Notes: generated by a model from the sequence alone, not told the origin. A stretch of DNA of 64,000 nucleotides from Sepiola atlantica (GCA_963556195.1 OY744547.1:463201-527200); one strand, 5' to 3'; counted from the stretch's first letter, positions 23,060-35,040 are shown. Program-made: numbers and translations.

Positions 23060-23338
23060 TATATGATAATTTTATTTACACAGACATGTACAAAATCTGC
23101 GACACTGGCATGTCGATGTTATCGATCAACAGTTACTATAAACTAAGATCTCATCAGGCAGAGTTAGAATCCGATCTTAACCTCAGATCATATTTGGAGA
23201 GAACCTCTCCAAATATGATCTGAGGTTAAGATCGGATTCTAACTCTGCCTGATGAGATCTCAGTTTATAGTAACTGTTGATCGATAACATCGACATGCCA
23301 GTGTCGCAGATTTTGTACATGTCTGTGTAAATAAAATT

Positions 23339-23345
<7 letters not shown>
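23060..23345. repeat. Near-perfect 286-bp family A palindrome
   Basis: Arms 23060-23201 and 23205-23345 are almost identical inverted copies around a 3-nt centre (AAC). Both outer ends run into TATATGATAAT / ATTATCATATA. It would form one long hairpin. Confidence 0.95.

Positions 23346-23398
<53 letters not shown>
23342..23398. repeat. (TA)n microsatellite
   Basis: About 28 units. Confidence 0.95.
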
Positions 23399-23404
<6 letters not shown>

Positions 23405-23472
23405 CAAGCCCAGATAAAATGAACTTAAAACCCATATTTTATTTTATATCACCTTTCTAGATAATCATCTTG

Positions 23473-23521
23473 GGTTCTGAAGTAATGGTATCACCGAAAC
23501 TCAACTGCAGTTGCGTAAACC
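23473..23521 (+). ncRNA. Hammerhead-like motif with altered core
   Basis: GGTT, CTGAAGTA (one extra base relative to CUGANGA), stem II GGT/ACC, GAAA (23496-23499), a strong stem III ending CAACTGCAGTTG, A23517, AACC. Stem I is 4 bp. The inverted partner at 23729-23765 keeps stem II, GAAA and stem III only. Confidence 0.42.
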
Positions 23522-23535
23522 ATAAAAATGTTTAC

Positions 23536-23628
<93 letters not shown>

Positions 23629-23673
23629 ATATATACTAGCATAAATATGTGTGCGTGTGTGTATATATACTAG

Positions 23674-23727
<54 letters not shown>

Positions 23728-23765
23728 TATGGTTTACGCAACTGCAGTCGAGTTTCGGTGATACC
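23487..23765. repeat. Inverted repeat flanking TA/TG tracts
   Basis: Arms 23487-23525 and 23729-23765 differ at one base (GGTATCACCGAAACTC ... GCGTAAACCATA). The centre holds (TA)n 23539-23606, (TG)n 23606-23628 and (TA)n 23680-23724. Confidence 0.92.
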
Positions 23766-23894
23766 ACTTTTATCTCTATATATAAATAAGTTATTATATA
23801 AACAAACACCAACAACCCTCGATGATCTTTCACCACAACCAACACACGAAACCCCCACAAGAAACCTCACCAAAATTTCAATAGCCTACAAAAA

Positions 23895-24412
23895 AACTCT
23901 ACCATGAAGTCCATCTTCAACCTACTTTCAATCAATGTAATTAGAGAAGCACCCATACTTACCCGCTCACACAGAACACCCTACAACACGGTACCTCTCA
24001 TGTGTAAAAATATGAACACCGCACAACCTTTTAGCATACCAAACACCACCATCCTACTCCAACCGTCCCACCTGATACGCGACCGCCTTAACATTATATA
24101 TGATATTTACTGTTCTATTCGTGATAATAGAGGTTATATTGGTGAAATTAAAACACCATTCCGACACAGATTCAACAACCATAAAATATTCATCTGGCAA
24201 AAATCTCCAATTGCACCACTAACATGATACTACGATCTACCAGGACACACACTAGACAACATCAAGGGCCTCCCAATAGTCTCTGACTTTCCCTCAACCA
24301 AAATATGCAAACAAAAAGAAATCAAATTGATCCTTAAATTCAACACACACATCACACGACTTAACAAAGACCTATGCAACCTTAACTCCTATAAATATTT
24401 TCACAGCCGATA
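23895..24412 (+). pseudogene. Penelope-like GIY-YIG endonuclease remnant 1
   Basis: The frame from 23904 reads to a stop at 24225-24227 and resumes in frame to about 24411. It holds NRGYIGEIKTPFRHRFNNH (YIG plus the conserved Arg), then after the stop LPGHTLDNIKG and KEIKLILKFNTH, where Glu is the likely catalytic acid, with the terminal L-N motif. This is the C-terminal endonuclease of a Penelope-like retroelement. The upstream reverse transcriptase is absent. One in-frame stop; inactive. Confidence 0.7.
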
Positions 24413-24419
24413 ACAAATC

Positions 24420-25005
24420 ACTAGTTCATAACATACTATAATTAAACCACAGTAGAAACAGAAACTGCATATATCCCATAATATATACACTAATGACGTC
24501 ATCCACATTTTATACTTTTCCATTAAACGTTTACTTAAACAAATCAAATAATATAAACACATAGAATTACAGACATAAAACATAACTTCCAAAACTTACG
24601 ATCTAAATAGCAAAATAAGTTTTCTTGACAAGGTCAGATTAATCAAACACGATACAAAACAGCATCCGGAAGTGGTCGCTAACAGACTCGCAAACATAAC
24701 AAATAATCAAATATATCAAATAAAAAATGAAAATATAATTAACCCATCATTTTAAAAAAAACGCCCTAAAAACCTTTTTTTCAAAAATATAATTAAAATA
24801 AAGTGGTTGCTAACAGAATAAACAATAATAATAAAAAAAAGTAACTAAATCACTTTAAAACAAAACGGTATCTAAAATTACGTTGTTTCAAAATACAGAT
24901 TTACACATTAAATAGTAAATAATAATGTATTTATTCTTCTTTCGCGTGAATCAGATGATTCTGGTGTTGGTATTAGTTTCTCCGATGTTTTCTAGATAGA
25001 AATCT
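24420..25005. other. No recognised feature
   Basis: A-rich DNA, unassigned. Confidence 0.5.
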
Positions 25006-25009
25006 TTCT

Positions 25010-25142
25010 GGAAAGACACCGGGAAGGACCACTAGAAGGTTGCCAACACCCCTAAGTACTGTGGAACCGACTGGATTCGAACTCGGAACACCCAGGTCTT
25101 CAGTCCGTGTCGGTATCCACTTAACCACCGTCACCTTCCGCT
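25010..25142 (-). repeat. tRNA-derived SINE (family T), best copy
   Basis: The minus strand starts GGTGACGGTGGTTAAGTGGA (A box) and has GTTCCGAGTTCGAATCCAGT (B box) about 35 bp on, then a short body. Same family at 37606-37745 (+), 62640-62760 (-) and 63170-63275 (-). Confidence 0.72.
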
Positions 25143-25374
25143 GTATTTAATAGACAAGATTAAATAAAACGTTATAAAACTGCAACCGGAAGTGGACGCT
25201 AACAATTACGCGAAATAAAAAATAAAGTTAACCAATTAATTCAGAACAACAATAACGATAAATAAATAAAGAATGAAACCAACATTTTGAGATTTTTTAA
25301 AAGTTTTTTATAGGTATTTTAAAATTAATGCAAAATTCACAAGGTGTTTCCATTATTTTGTTCAATCTCTGTAT

Positions 25375-25600
25375 ATAGATACTAGCTGTCCCGACTTGGC
25401 GTTGCCCTAGAGTATTTATAATTTTCTTTTTCTTTCCCATTCTTTTGTAAAGTCTTTGTCAAATTCAAATTTACATTGGAATCTGTTCCTCTAAATATAA
25501 ATAATAGAGAGTTTAGAGTGGCATTACCCTTTTTCATGGAAAATTATTTGTTAGATATAAGGCGAGGGAACCCACTAGTATATTAAACGGTTAGTTGATA
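25375..25600 (+). repeat. TACTAGCTG-GTTGCCC interspersed repeat
   Basis: GATACTAGCTGTCCCGACTT followed by GGCGTTGCCC; similar short pieces at 49877-49910 and 51475-51520. A widespread invertebrate interspersed motif; the element type is not settled. Confidence 0.45.
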
Positions 25601-25693
25601 ATAATAGGGAATGAAATTTTAGTCGGAGTTAACTTGCTAGGATTACTAGACTGTGGGAATAAATAGAAACAGATACGACGTCACATTGCTTAA

Positions 25694-25694
<1 letters not shown>

Positions 25695-25785
<91 letters not shown>
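25695..25785. repeat. (TA)n microsatellite
   Basis: About 44 units, directly abutting the left arm of the Penelope-like inverted element. Confidence 0.95.
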
Positions 25786-25788
<3 letters not shown>

Positions 25789-25887
25789 ATTTTATGAAGG
25801 CTTACCAAAGCATTCCTTTCAAGACACCAATGATCACCATTAAAGATATTTTTTCTTACAAATACTATTTATTCAAATTAAATGTTT

Positions 25888-25944
25888 TTTCCTACACGTG
25901 TTTCACTACCAAGCAGTTACTTGCTTGGCAGATCATCAGGGAAA
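25888..25944 (-). ncRNA. Hammerhead ribozyme, left inverted arm
   Basis: Minus strand: TTTCC, CTGATGA (25933-25939), 10-bp stem II, GAAA (25901-25904), ACACGTGT, A25893, GGAAA. Differs from the right-arm copy by no core base. Confidence 0.8.
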
Positions 25945-26679
25945 TTAAATGTCTGGAATACTGGTTTCAACTGCCGACAAAACACAATGTGGCGTTGTAA
26001 TAGTTGAGGTCACTTAAGAAGAGAAGAGGAAAAAAATATAATAAAAATAAAAATAAAGGTCAAACTTAAAAAGCAAGGAAGAAAAACGATAAGAAAAGAA
26101 AGTCCTAGAAAAGTCTTAGAAAAGTAGCTTGTGCATTATTTCTTCCACCAAGCCAACAAGCAAGTAATCGGTCCCAAATACATTCAATAAAACCACAAAA
26201 CCGGAACAATGTGCGATAATACACTTTCACGTTAGCCGGTACAATGATGAATAAATCCCCCCCCCCCACAAGAAAACAAAAGAACTAAATCATTCAAGAT
26301 ACCGCTCACAAGTTACCATTCCAATCCAATGATAGTATGGGAATTCTAAATCCAAACTTCTCACAAAGAAAAGTCAACACAAATGTTCGTCCGAGTTCAA
26401 AGAGTCTTATTTCAATTGTTGATTTATTACCCTTCGAAATAAACACACGACGAGTTGAATGTCAATCCCGCAGAAAACTCCCTTCCATCAAGAAAAAATC
26501 TTAATATAGAAACTATTTATTCAAAATACTGTTTCTAAAAATATTTATTATTAAACCTATTCCTTATAGAAATTAATCATCTAGTGTCTGGGACGTCATT
26601 TTACATTTTGGGAAAAAATCCTTCATTTAATTAACTGCCGAATTATTATCGTTTTGTTGTTTAACGAAGCAGAAATATA

Positions 26680-27280
26680 GCCACATCCATCATAGGATAT
26701 AATAATTCTAAGATAACTAAAACAAGGGAAGCCATGTTCTCTTCTGGTGTTGATCCCAGTAACACCAGTTCAGTGAGAACCTCCATTATAAATAACCATA
26801 GTAGTAGAACATCCAGCAACGGCCCAGCACACAACTGTAACTGCAGAGCTTCTAACATCTGTCCACTGGGGGGGAACTGTAGAGTTTCAAGCATTGTCTA
26901 CAAATGCGATGTGATAACAGAGAGTAGTAGGAAATCATATATCGGTTCAACCGGGGGTGAGTTCAAAGATAGATTCAGAAACCACATGAGTTCCTTCAGG
27001 GCAGGCCAAAGGGAAGACATAGATAGGCCTAACACTTCTGTTGGCCGTTTTGTGAGAAACCTCATTGCTAGGCAAGACCCTTTCGAACTGAAATGGTAAA
27101 TTTTGGGGAGGGCTAACAAATATAAACCGAACAAAAAGAAGAGATGCAACCTATGTGCATTGGAGTCGTACCACATCATGACATCTAGAGATAATTTACT
27201 GAACGCTAGGCAGGAAATACTGCAATGCTGTCTGCATAGAAACCGTTACCTGTTATCAAGCCTAAAACCTGGATAGGAGG
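26680..27280 (+). pseudogene. Penelope-like GIY-YIG endonuclease remnant 2
   Basis: The frame at 26734-27099 (open upstream to about 26680) contains CNCRASNICPLGGNC, the Cys-rich motif typical before the Penelope endonuclease, then KSYIGSTGGEFKDRFRNH with the YIG and Arg signatures. A stop (TAA, 27097-27099) interrupts after FELKW. The same frame then continues to 27280 with CNLC, RQEILQCCLHRNRYLL and a natural end near LKPG, where the conserved Glu and the Cys/His tail are kept. So one nonsense change separates it from an intact endonuclease end. The reverse transcriptase part is missing. Confidence 0.85.
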
Positions 27281-28221
27281 GGAATTGGGGGAAGTATAAA
27301 CTTACAGCAGAGATAGGCAGGATGGACACTTCCTGAGGCAATCTGGGGCAATAATTAGTGTATAATAGGGAGGATGAGAATTAGTAACACGTACTTATGC
27401 TAAGATATGTCTTGATTCAATTATTAGCGGATACTCGAGACTTAGGTTGGGGGTGATAAGGTAGGAATATTCTATCGGAATAAGGCCCAGTGATAGTCAA
27501 CTATAGTAAATACTTATTCAGCGGAATAGAGGGGGGAAATTGTGTTACATATAAAAAGATAGTGGAATAATAAATAATAAATCACAATTTATTCTCAGAA
27601 ATAGATATATTATACGAAATGCATTGGGGATTTCAAGTAATTTTAAGTGAAAAATAAGAAATAGCAACCTGGATGCTATCACTATTTAATTAAATTAGGT
27701 TAAATTAAATTAGTTTTTAATTAGATTAAAATAAATAAAACAATTTGGTGGCAGGAATGGGGAAAAGTAATTAAGGAAAAAATAATTTTAAAAACATGAA
27801 TACCGACACGGACTTAATTTCTAAAAATAGAAACAATTGGATTTTTATAAAAAAAGTATTTTGTACGGGATTTTAAATTAGTAATAATAAAGTCTCCTGT
27901 CATTTAACGAGTAAGAATGATATTTTCCCGTAAAGTTGACAAAAAAATAAACCGGTCCATTAAAAAAAAGTTTTTTTTTTTTTTTTTTTTCAAAATAGAA
28001 AATAGATTTCTGATAACGATATTCCGTTGTAACATTTATTTATGGAATATAGAATAATATTCTCCACAGAGAGTTACAAACAGACACAGCCGTTAAGGAA
28101 ATATTTTAAATGATTTAAAATAATAACTAGATTTTTGTAGAAGGCCTTTTTATAATAACAGTTTATTTTTGATATATGAATAATTTTTTTAAAAACAAAT
28201 TCTGCGGGATAGGCTTTTTTC
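27281..28221 (+). other. 3' non-coding part of the Penelope-like element
   Basis: AT-rich, between the endonuclease end and the right arm. No frame recognised. A 26-base T run at about 27968-27990. Confidence 0.5.
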
Positions 28222-28946
28222 GCTTCGTTAAACAACAAAACGATAATAATTCGGCAGTTAATTAAATGAAGGATTTTTTCCCAAAATGTAAAATGACGTC
28301 CCAGACACTAGATGATTAATTTCTATAAGGAATAGGTTTAATAATAAATATTTTTAGAAACAGTATTTTGAATAAATAGTTTCTATATTAAGATTTTTTC
28401 TTGATGGAAGGGAGTTTTCTGCGGGATTGACATTCAACTCGTCGTGTGTTTATTTCGAAGGGTAATAAATCAACAATTGAAATAAGACTCTTTGAACTCG
28501 GACGAACATTTGTGTTGACTTTTCTTTGTGAGAAGTTTGGATTTAGAATTCCCATACTATCATTGGATTGGAATGGTAACTTGTGAGCGGTATCTTGAAT
28601 GATTTAGTTCTTTTGTTTTCTTGTGGGGGGGGGGATTTATTCATCATTGTACCGGCTAACGTGAAAGTGTATTATCGCACATTGTTCCGGTTTTGTGGTT
28701 TTATTGAATGTATTTGGGACCGATTACTTGCTTGTTGGCTTGGTGGAAGAAATAATGCACAAGCTACTTTTCTAAGACTTTTCTAGGACTTTCTTTTCTT
28801 ATCGTTTTTCTTCCTTGCTTTTTAAGTTTGACCTTTATTTTTATTTTTATTATATTTTTTTCCTCTTCTCTTCTTAAGTGACCTCAACTATTACAACGCC
28901 ACATTGTGTTTTGTCGGCAGTTGAAACCAGTATTCCAGACATTTAA

Positions 28947-29003
28947 TTTCCCTGATGATCTGCCAAGCAAGTAACTGCTTGGTAGTGAAACACGTGTAGG
29001 AAA
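28947..29003 (+). ncRNA. Hammerhead ribozyme, right arm (sense to the endonuclease)
   Basis: TTTCC, CTGATGA (28952-28958), CTGCCAAGCA/TGCTTGGTAG stem II, GAAA (28987-28990), ACACGTGT, predicted cleavage after A28998, GGAAA. Intact core. Confidence 0.82.
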
Positions 29004-29206
29004 AAACATTTAATTTGAATAAATAGTATTTGTAAGAAAAAATATCTTTAATGGTGATCATTGGTGTCTTGAAAGGAATGCTTTGGTAAGCCTTCATAAA
29101 ATCACATATAAATGCTCTGTACTCTGTAATCGAGTATCATCGAGCTTGTTTTTTATTGGAACAACCCCGGTCTTCACTGAATGATCAATTTTATAAGTGA
29201 AAAATC

Positions 29207-30065
<859 letters not shown>

Positions 30066-30069
30066 AATA

Positions 30070-30148
30070 TGGCTCGGCCGAAATTCGAACTCACGACCTT
30101 TTATCTTATAGTGCTGAAGGTTAAACCATGAACCCATCGCGGCAAAAT
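30070..30148 (-). repeat. tRNA-like SINE head
   Basis: The minus strand has GATGGGTTCATGGTTTAACC (A-box region) and CGTGAGTTCGAATTTC (B box). Confidence 0.5.
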
Positions 30149-30377
30149 GAAAGCTACAATTGTTTGAATATATAAACCATACATGTTTCTTTATTCTTCT
30201 TTTATTTCTCCTTTTTTTTTCGAACCCAAAGTAGGTCAGAGGTGTGGGCGCAAAGTACGCCGTGAAAGTTGGTGCATGTGTATTTATCGGTGGTTAGGGA
30301 AAGGTTGGCGGTGGAAAGTGGGTAAATTTGTATCATTCAAGAGGAAATAATGATTTATGACACTTACGGACACTAAT

Positions 30378-30998
30378 TACGAAGTGCTTATGTTTTGTGT
30401 CGCCATTTTGTATTTTCCAGTTGTAACAAACGCATAGTGAATCGACTGAGATTTTCAAAACCCGCTAGATGGGAACAAAAAAAATCTCCAGAAAACCGCT
30501 AGATTTTAATCTTTTCGCACCATATATAAAATTATTACGAATATACATAATATTCAATGTTTTATATACACAGTTCATTTAAATTACGAAGTGCTTATGT
30601 TTCGTGCCGCCATTTTGTATTTTCCAGTTGTAACAAACGCATAGTGAACCGACTGAGATTTTCAAAACCCGCTAGATGGGAACAAAAAAATCTCCAGAAA
30701 ACCGCTAGATTTTAATCTTTTCGCACCATATATCAAATTATTACGAATATACATAATATTCAATGTTTTATAAACACAGTTTATCTAAATTTAGGAAGTG
30801 CTTGTTTTGTGTCGCCATTTTGTATTTTCCAGTTGTTACAAACGCATAGTGTTGCCGACTGAGAGTTTCAAAATCCGCTAGATGCGAACAAAAAAATCCC
30901 CAGAAAACCGCTAGATTTTAATCTTTTCGTACCATGTATAAAACTATTACAAATATACATAATATTCAATGTTTTTTAGACACAGGTTATTTAAATTG
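30378..30998. repeat. 207-bp tandem repeat, three copies
   Basis: GAAGTGCTT at 30381, 30588 and 30795 marks copies exactly 207 bp apart. Each carries GTCGCCATTTTGTATTTTCC and a doubled CCGCTAGAT motif. Confidence 0.92.
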
Positions 30999-31241
30999 TT
31001 ATTTATCACTTTACTTTTTATTTGTATTTAATTTAAGAAATACAAATAAAAACAAACGATGCATGAATATTGCATGAACGATTTATTTTATTTTATTCTT
31101 TTATAAATGAGTGGCACAAGGCCGAGAGAGTGTGTCACACTTAGCATGAAGATAGAGTTGCGACTTGTGCTTCTCATACAGTTGCAACATTACAAAATTA
31201 ATCTTTCTGTTAAAAATTCAAACATTCTCGGGGGAAAGTAG

Positions 31242-31258
31242 GTAATTCAAACCCTTTC

Positions 31259-31349
<91 letters not shown>

Positions 31350-31360
31350 GAAAGGGTTTG

Positions 31361-31366
<6 letters not shown>
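31242..31366. repeat. TA tract bounded by 19-bp perfect inverted repeats
   Basis: AATTCAAACCCTTTCCCA and its inverse flank about 43 TA units (31260-31347). Confidence 0.92.

Positions 31367-31425
<59 letters not shown>
31365..31425. repeat. (TA)n microsatellite
   Basis: About 30 units, following the inverted repeat. Confidence 0.95.
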
Positions 31426-31429
<4 letters not shown>

Positions 31430-31529
31430 AATCCAACAAAAGATATAAGAGTCAACTAATATCTTATAATTAGTGAAACATCCGGATAAAAACTGAAGCT
31501 CAATATACTGGATAGAGCATTAATATCAT

Positions 31530-31597
31530 AATACAAAATGAAACAATAAATAATAAAATTTGAATGGCACCTTATTTTATTGTTTCATTTTGTATTA

Positions 31598-31602
<5 letters not shown>
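31530..31602. repeat. Hairpin of about 26-bp arms
   Basis: ATCATAATACAAAATGAAAC and its inverse, spacer about 17 nt. The right end runs into (TA)n 31601-31632. Confidence 0.88.
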
Positions 31603-31633
<31 letters not shown>

Positions 31634-31730
31634 ATAGTAATAATCCAGGTGAAAAATATCCACAGGGTGGTAATCCAGAGAATTTTAACCGGGTTTATAA
31701 AAAGTGCTCAATATCAAAATAGAGCTTTAT

Positions 31731-31800
31731 ATATGATAATTTTATTTACACAGACATGTACAATGTCGCAGATTTTGTACATGTCTGTGTAAATAAAATT

Positions 31801-31846
<46 letters not shown>
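31731..31846. repeat. Perfect 33-bp family A hairpin plus TA tract
   Basis: ATGATAATTTTATTTACACA... and its exact inverse around a 10-nt spacer, then (TA)n 31803-31846. This is the 23060-23345 palindrome with its centre deleted. Confidence 0.92.
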
Positions 31847-31847
<1 letters not shown>

Positions 31848-31975
31848 TATTACTATCAGCACATATTTGAAAAAAAAATATAAAAATACAAAAATATACA
31901 AAGTTCTTATAGCAAAGATAATTTGGGGGGGGGGGCATGTTACATTTTTCCATCGAAGTTGATTCTCTTTTGATA

Positions 31976-32024
31976 TCCTCTGATAATAAAAGCTTGCATT
32001 TTTGAGAATCCATCCATTAAGGAA
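31976..32024 (+). ncRNA. Decayed hammerhead, AATCCATGGATT family
   Basis: TCCT, CTGATAA (31980-31986; G8 to A), stem II AAAGCTTGCATTTTT, GAGA (32004-32007), stem III AATCCATCCATT, A32019, AGGA. Two core changes; presumed dead. Confidence 0.45.
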
Positions 32025-32049
32025 AGGAAAAAAAGTTTATTTATATCGT

Positions 32050-32462
32050 CAGTGTAGAGCAGAATAATTCACACGGGTCGCCGGACCCAAATCCCGGAAC
32101 ACGTTTTATATTTCAAACTTAAATTCTAACGTCTTAGCCCACACAGTCGTTGTCAACCCAGTAAATCAGCGAGAGAGTAATCCTATTTTAAGGCAACTGC
32201 CGTAAAGTGTTCGACTATTGAAAGGAACATTGGCTTGAAGCCCCGATGATGGCTGTGTTAATAATACTCACTACAGAGTCCAGCCTGGGTTTGGGGGCGA
32301 CAAATAATTATAAATATATTTTTTTAAATCTATATACGTATACGTATACGTTTAATCCTTACGGGAATCGTCAGTGTAGAGAAGAATTATTCGCACCGGT
32401 CGGCGGACTCGAATCCCGGAACACGAGTTATATTTCAAACGTCTTCCAACGTCTTATCCCTC

Positions 32463-32465
<3 letters not shown>
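32050..32465 (-). repeat. Pair of tRNA-like SINE heads about 300 bp apart
   Basis: CGTCAGTGTAGAG ... TCCCGGAACACG ... TATATTTCAAAC occurs at 32048-32135 and 32348-32440. The minus strand of the second copy has GGGATTCGAGTCCGCC (B box). Confidence 0.5.

Positions 32466-32511
<46 letters not shown>
32465..32511. repeat. (TA)n microsatellite
   Basis: About 23 units. Confidence 0.95.
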
Positions 32512-32512
<1 letters not shown>

Positions 32513-32514
32513 GT

Positions 32515-33400
32515 TAACTGCTTTCAAAAGTTAGAATGGCTCGGAAATGGTAAATCATTTTATGTTAAAATTATATGCAAAACTGATCCCCCAATTTGCA
32601 TTCTAAAATAATTGTTGTTTTTTTTCTTTCCGCGAAAGATGAATAATACAATACATAATTTTTTTAAATGTATTTTTTGTTTTACCACCTGGACTTAGGG
32701 TTAGTAGTAAAAAAGGTTATTTTTTATGATGTAATCTTTAAAAAGAATGCAACATTTACAAAGTACCAGAAAAATGGTTAAAAAAACAATTTGTGTCAAG
32801 AAAAAAAATTTACTAAGAGTTATTGATAATTGTAAAAAAATTAAATATAAAAATATTTTTTTTTAAATTTATAAAAATTAATTTATTTTTACATTAGTGG
32901 GCTTTTTTTCGTGTTTGAATTATTTTGGTGAGATTATGTCCGGTGTGATTTTGTCCGATGTGATTTTGTCCGGTGTGCTTATGTCCGGTGGGATTTTGTC
33001 CGGGGGGGGGGGGTCCTACCACCTAAAAATAGTGGCGTTAAAACGTGTTTTACAAAATCTTTCTCACTTTTAACCATTTAAACTAATAGATTTTTATACT
33101 GCATGTTTTGTTTTTGTCGTCCAAATTATATAAGGGGGCCCTTTCATTCTCGATCGACGCCGGACGTAATTTAAATTCTAAACCGCAGACACCAACATCC
33201 GATTTTTCGTGAACCCGTGTAATGTATGTCAACGAATAAAACTTTATGCTGGGAATTAAGGACAATTATTTATTTTATGGCCGCAGAAATGCGATGCTGT
33301 ATCAAGGGGGGAAAGAAAAAAAACATACATACAAATGAAACATTATAATATATTCTTACTATGATGAATGTTCTGTGTCTGTATGTTTATTTACCTTCGC
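32515..33400. other. No gene; short 15-bp tandem repeat
   Basis: Unassigned apart from 32936-33011. Confidence 0.5.
32936..33011. repeat. 15-bp tandem repeat, about five units
   Basis: ATTTTGTCCGGTGTG type units ending in a G run. Confidence 0.88.
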
Positions 33401-33407
33401 TGCAGAA

Positions 33408-33620
33408 GGTTAGACACAAGGTCAGGAAAACCATTGCACTAGGTGACGTGCACTTTTCCCTAAAAAAAAAAAAAAGCTTGGGCAGTTCCGTCGCAATTTT
33501 CCGGCAGGGGCGTCTCATGCAATCAGCAACAAATCAACCTCTTCTCAGAGAGGAGGCAAGGCATGGGAGGGTTGATCTCCTAGGATTGAACCACCATCAT
33601 CGTGCCTGTATCTTTCTAAA
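33408..33620 (-). repeat. Family S SINE
   Basis: AGACACAAGGTCAGGAAAAC, GGCAGTTCCGTCGCAATTTT, GGCGTCTCATGCAATCAGCA, CTCAGAGAGGAGGCAAGGCA. Confidence 0.65.
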
Positions 33621-33739
33621 CAAAACTCACAATATTACAAGATTATCAAAAAAGAGTAGAAAGTGGACGTTGGGTTTATTTTCGACAGCCTCGTAACTCT
33701 CGCTTCCCTTAGTCGTCACATTCCATGAGCGATGTGTCT

Positions 33740-33985
33740 GACAAAGGGGGAAGAATTGCTGTTTTCTGGGTCGGAATCTATCCATCTAACACTTATCGTT
33801 GGCTAGTTTTTGACCTTGAAGTAGTATTTTTTAGCTCCTTACATCAAGTGGCTTCATGCCTTGTCTTGAACGACTTCCATAAGAAAAAATTGCCAATAAT
33901 TGAATCGGTAATATAATTCACCATCATTTCTGTAATCGAACCATATTTGGAACAAATAAACTCCAGTCAATCCCTTTCTTTTTGT
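33740..33985 (+). repeat. Composite of two dispersed repeats
   Basis: 33760-33880 matches the arm of the 7420-7715 inverted repeat; 33902-33980 matches the arm of the 58018-58565 inverted repeat. Confidence 0.6.
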
Positions 33986-34349
33986 TTTTCCTGTTTTCTT
34001 TTTTTCTTTCTAACTATTTGAAGAAAAAAAAAAAGAAATTAAAAAAAGAAAAGGAAGTAAAAAGAAAAAACGGAAAAAATGAAAAACATTTCTGGAGTCT
34101 GATGGACCGTTGACCGTTTGTCGGTCATCTGCTTGTCCCTTTGTGCAATAACAGTCGACGACGTAGATTAAGGCCGGGGATTCGCAGCCGTCGACTGTCA
34201 AATGTTATTGACCAGGAATTATGGTTTTATTATCAAAAATATTGAGTTACCCAACTCAGTCACAAGTTTATGGCGATCATTAAAGTGTCGCGTTACTGAA
34301 GAGAAGCCACTCATGTGAAGTATATGCAGTGGTTACTCCCCCCCACCAA

Positions 34350-34605
34350 CCACGGGAAGATGTGACACAAGGTCGGAAAGTGAGAGTTGTTGGGCCAGCG
34401 CATAAGAGGTAGCGCACTCTGCCACTCCCCCCCCCCGCAAAAAATGCCTGGGCAACCCCGTCGGCATTCCCAGACCGGGGCGCCTCAGTCAGTTAGCAAT
34501 AGACTAACCCCTTCTAAAGAGGGAAGGTAAGGCTTGGGAGGGTGATCCTCCTAGGACTACCAAGTACTATATCCTAGACTGACAGAAGAAAGGCCGCCAT
34601 CAGCC
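34350..34605 (-). repeat. Family S SINE, well preserved body
   Basis: GATGTGACACAAGGTCGGAA, AATGCCTGGGCAACCCCGTC, GGCGCCTCAGTCAGTTAGCA, GGTAAGGCTTGGGAGGGTGA, then ACTGACAGAAGAAAGGC. Confidence 0.75.
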
Positions 34606-34734
34606 ATATTAATCTACATGGTAAGAATGGCGTCGCTGACTTTCACGGTAAGTCTGTGGAAGAACTGAATCGTAATACCATTGGCGGGTAGAGTTATCTG
34701 TCGTCAGTTCATAGCTAATCCTCCGATTTATTTT

Positions 34735-35040
34735 TCATACCAGGTCGAGGATACGTCCTCTACAATCAGTTCGACAGAGTCTAGGCCATTTGAGTTTGGT
34801 GGGGTTTTTTTCCTGTGGGGCTGAGGTATAATTCTGTGCAGCTATATGAAGACCACATTTAGACGTTTGAGAAGGAATTGGTTTATTGCTAATCGCTTTA
34901 GGCGCCCCAACCGGGGAATGCCGACGGGGCTGTTCAGGCATTTTTGTAAGTCAGAATGCTCTGCCTCTTGAGCGCTGGATTTTCAATTCCCACCTTCCGA
35001 CCTTGTGCCACATCTTCCCCGAGGTGAAAGAGTGGTAAAT
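34735..35040 (+). repeat. Family S SINE, opposite orientation
   Basis: GGTTTATTGCTAATCGCTTT, CCGACGGGGCTGTTCAGGCA, CCTTGTGCCACATCTTCCCC. The left part contains GAGGATACGTCCTCTA, which may derive from the U2 segment after stem-loop I or be chance. Confidence 0.7.

Larger units (their letters stand above)
25781..29110 (+). mobile_element. Penelope-like element remnant bounded by 890-bp inverted arms
   Basis: Left arm 25781-26670 is the reverse complement of right arm 28222-29110, nearly identical over about 890 bp. The 1551-bp interior carries a Penelope-type GIY-YIG domain in the plus sense, with no reverse transcriptase. Each arm holds a hammerhead ribozyme; the right-arm one is in the sense of the gene, as expected for a 3' terminal repeat. 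Both outer ends read TATATGTGATTTTATGAAGG, so the insertion lies in TA-rich DNA. The high arm identity suggests a recent origin or ongoing conversion between arms. Confidence 0.8.

Noticed and set aside
33361..33696. 111-codon plus frame
   Set aside because: Runs through a minus-strand family S SINE; no domain and no splice context.
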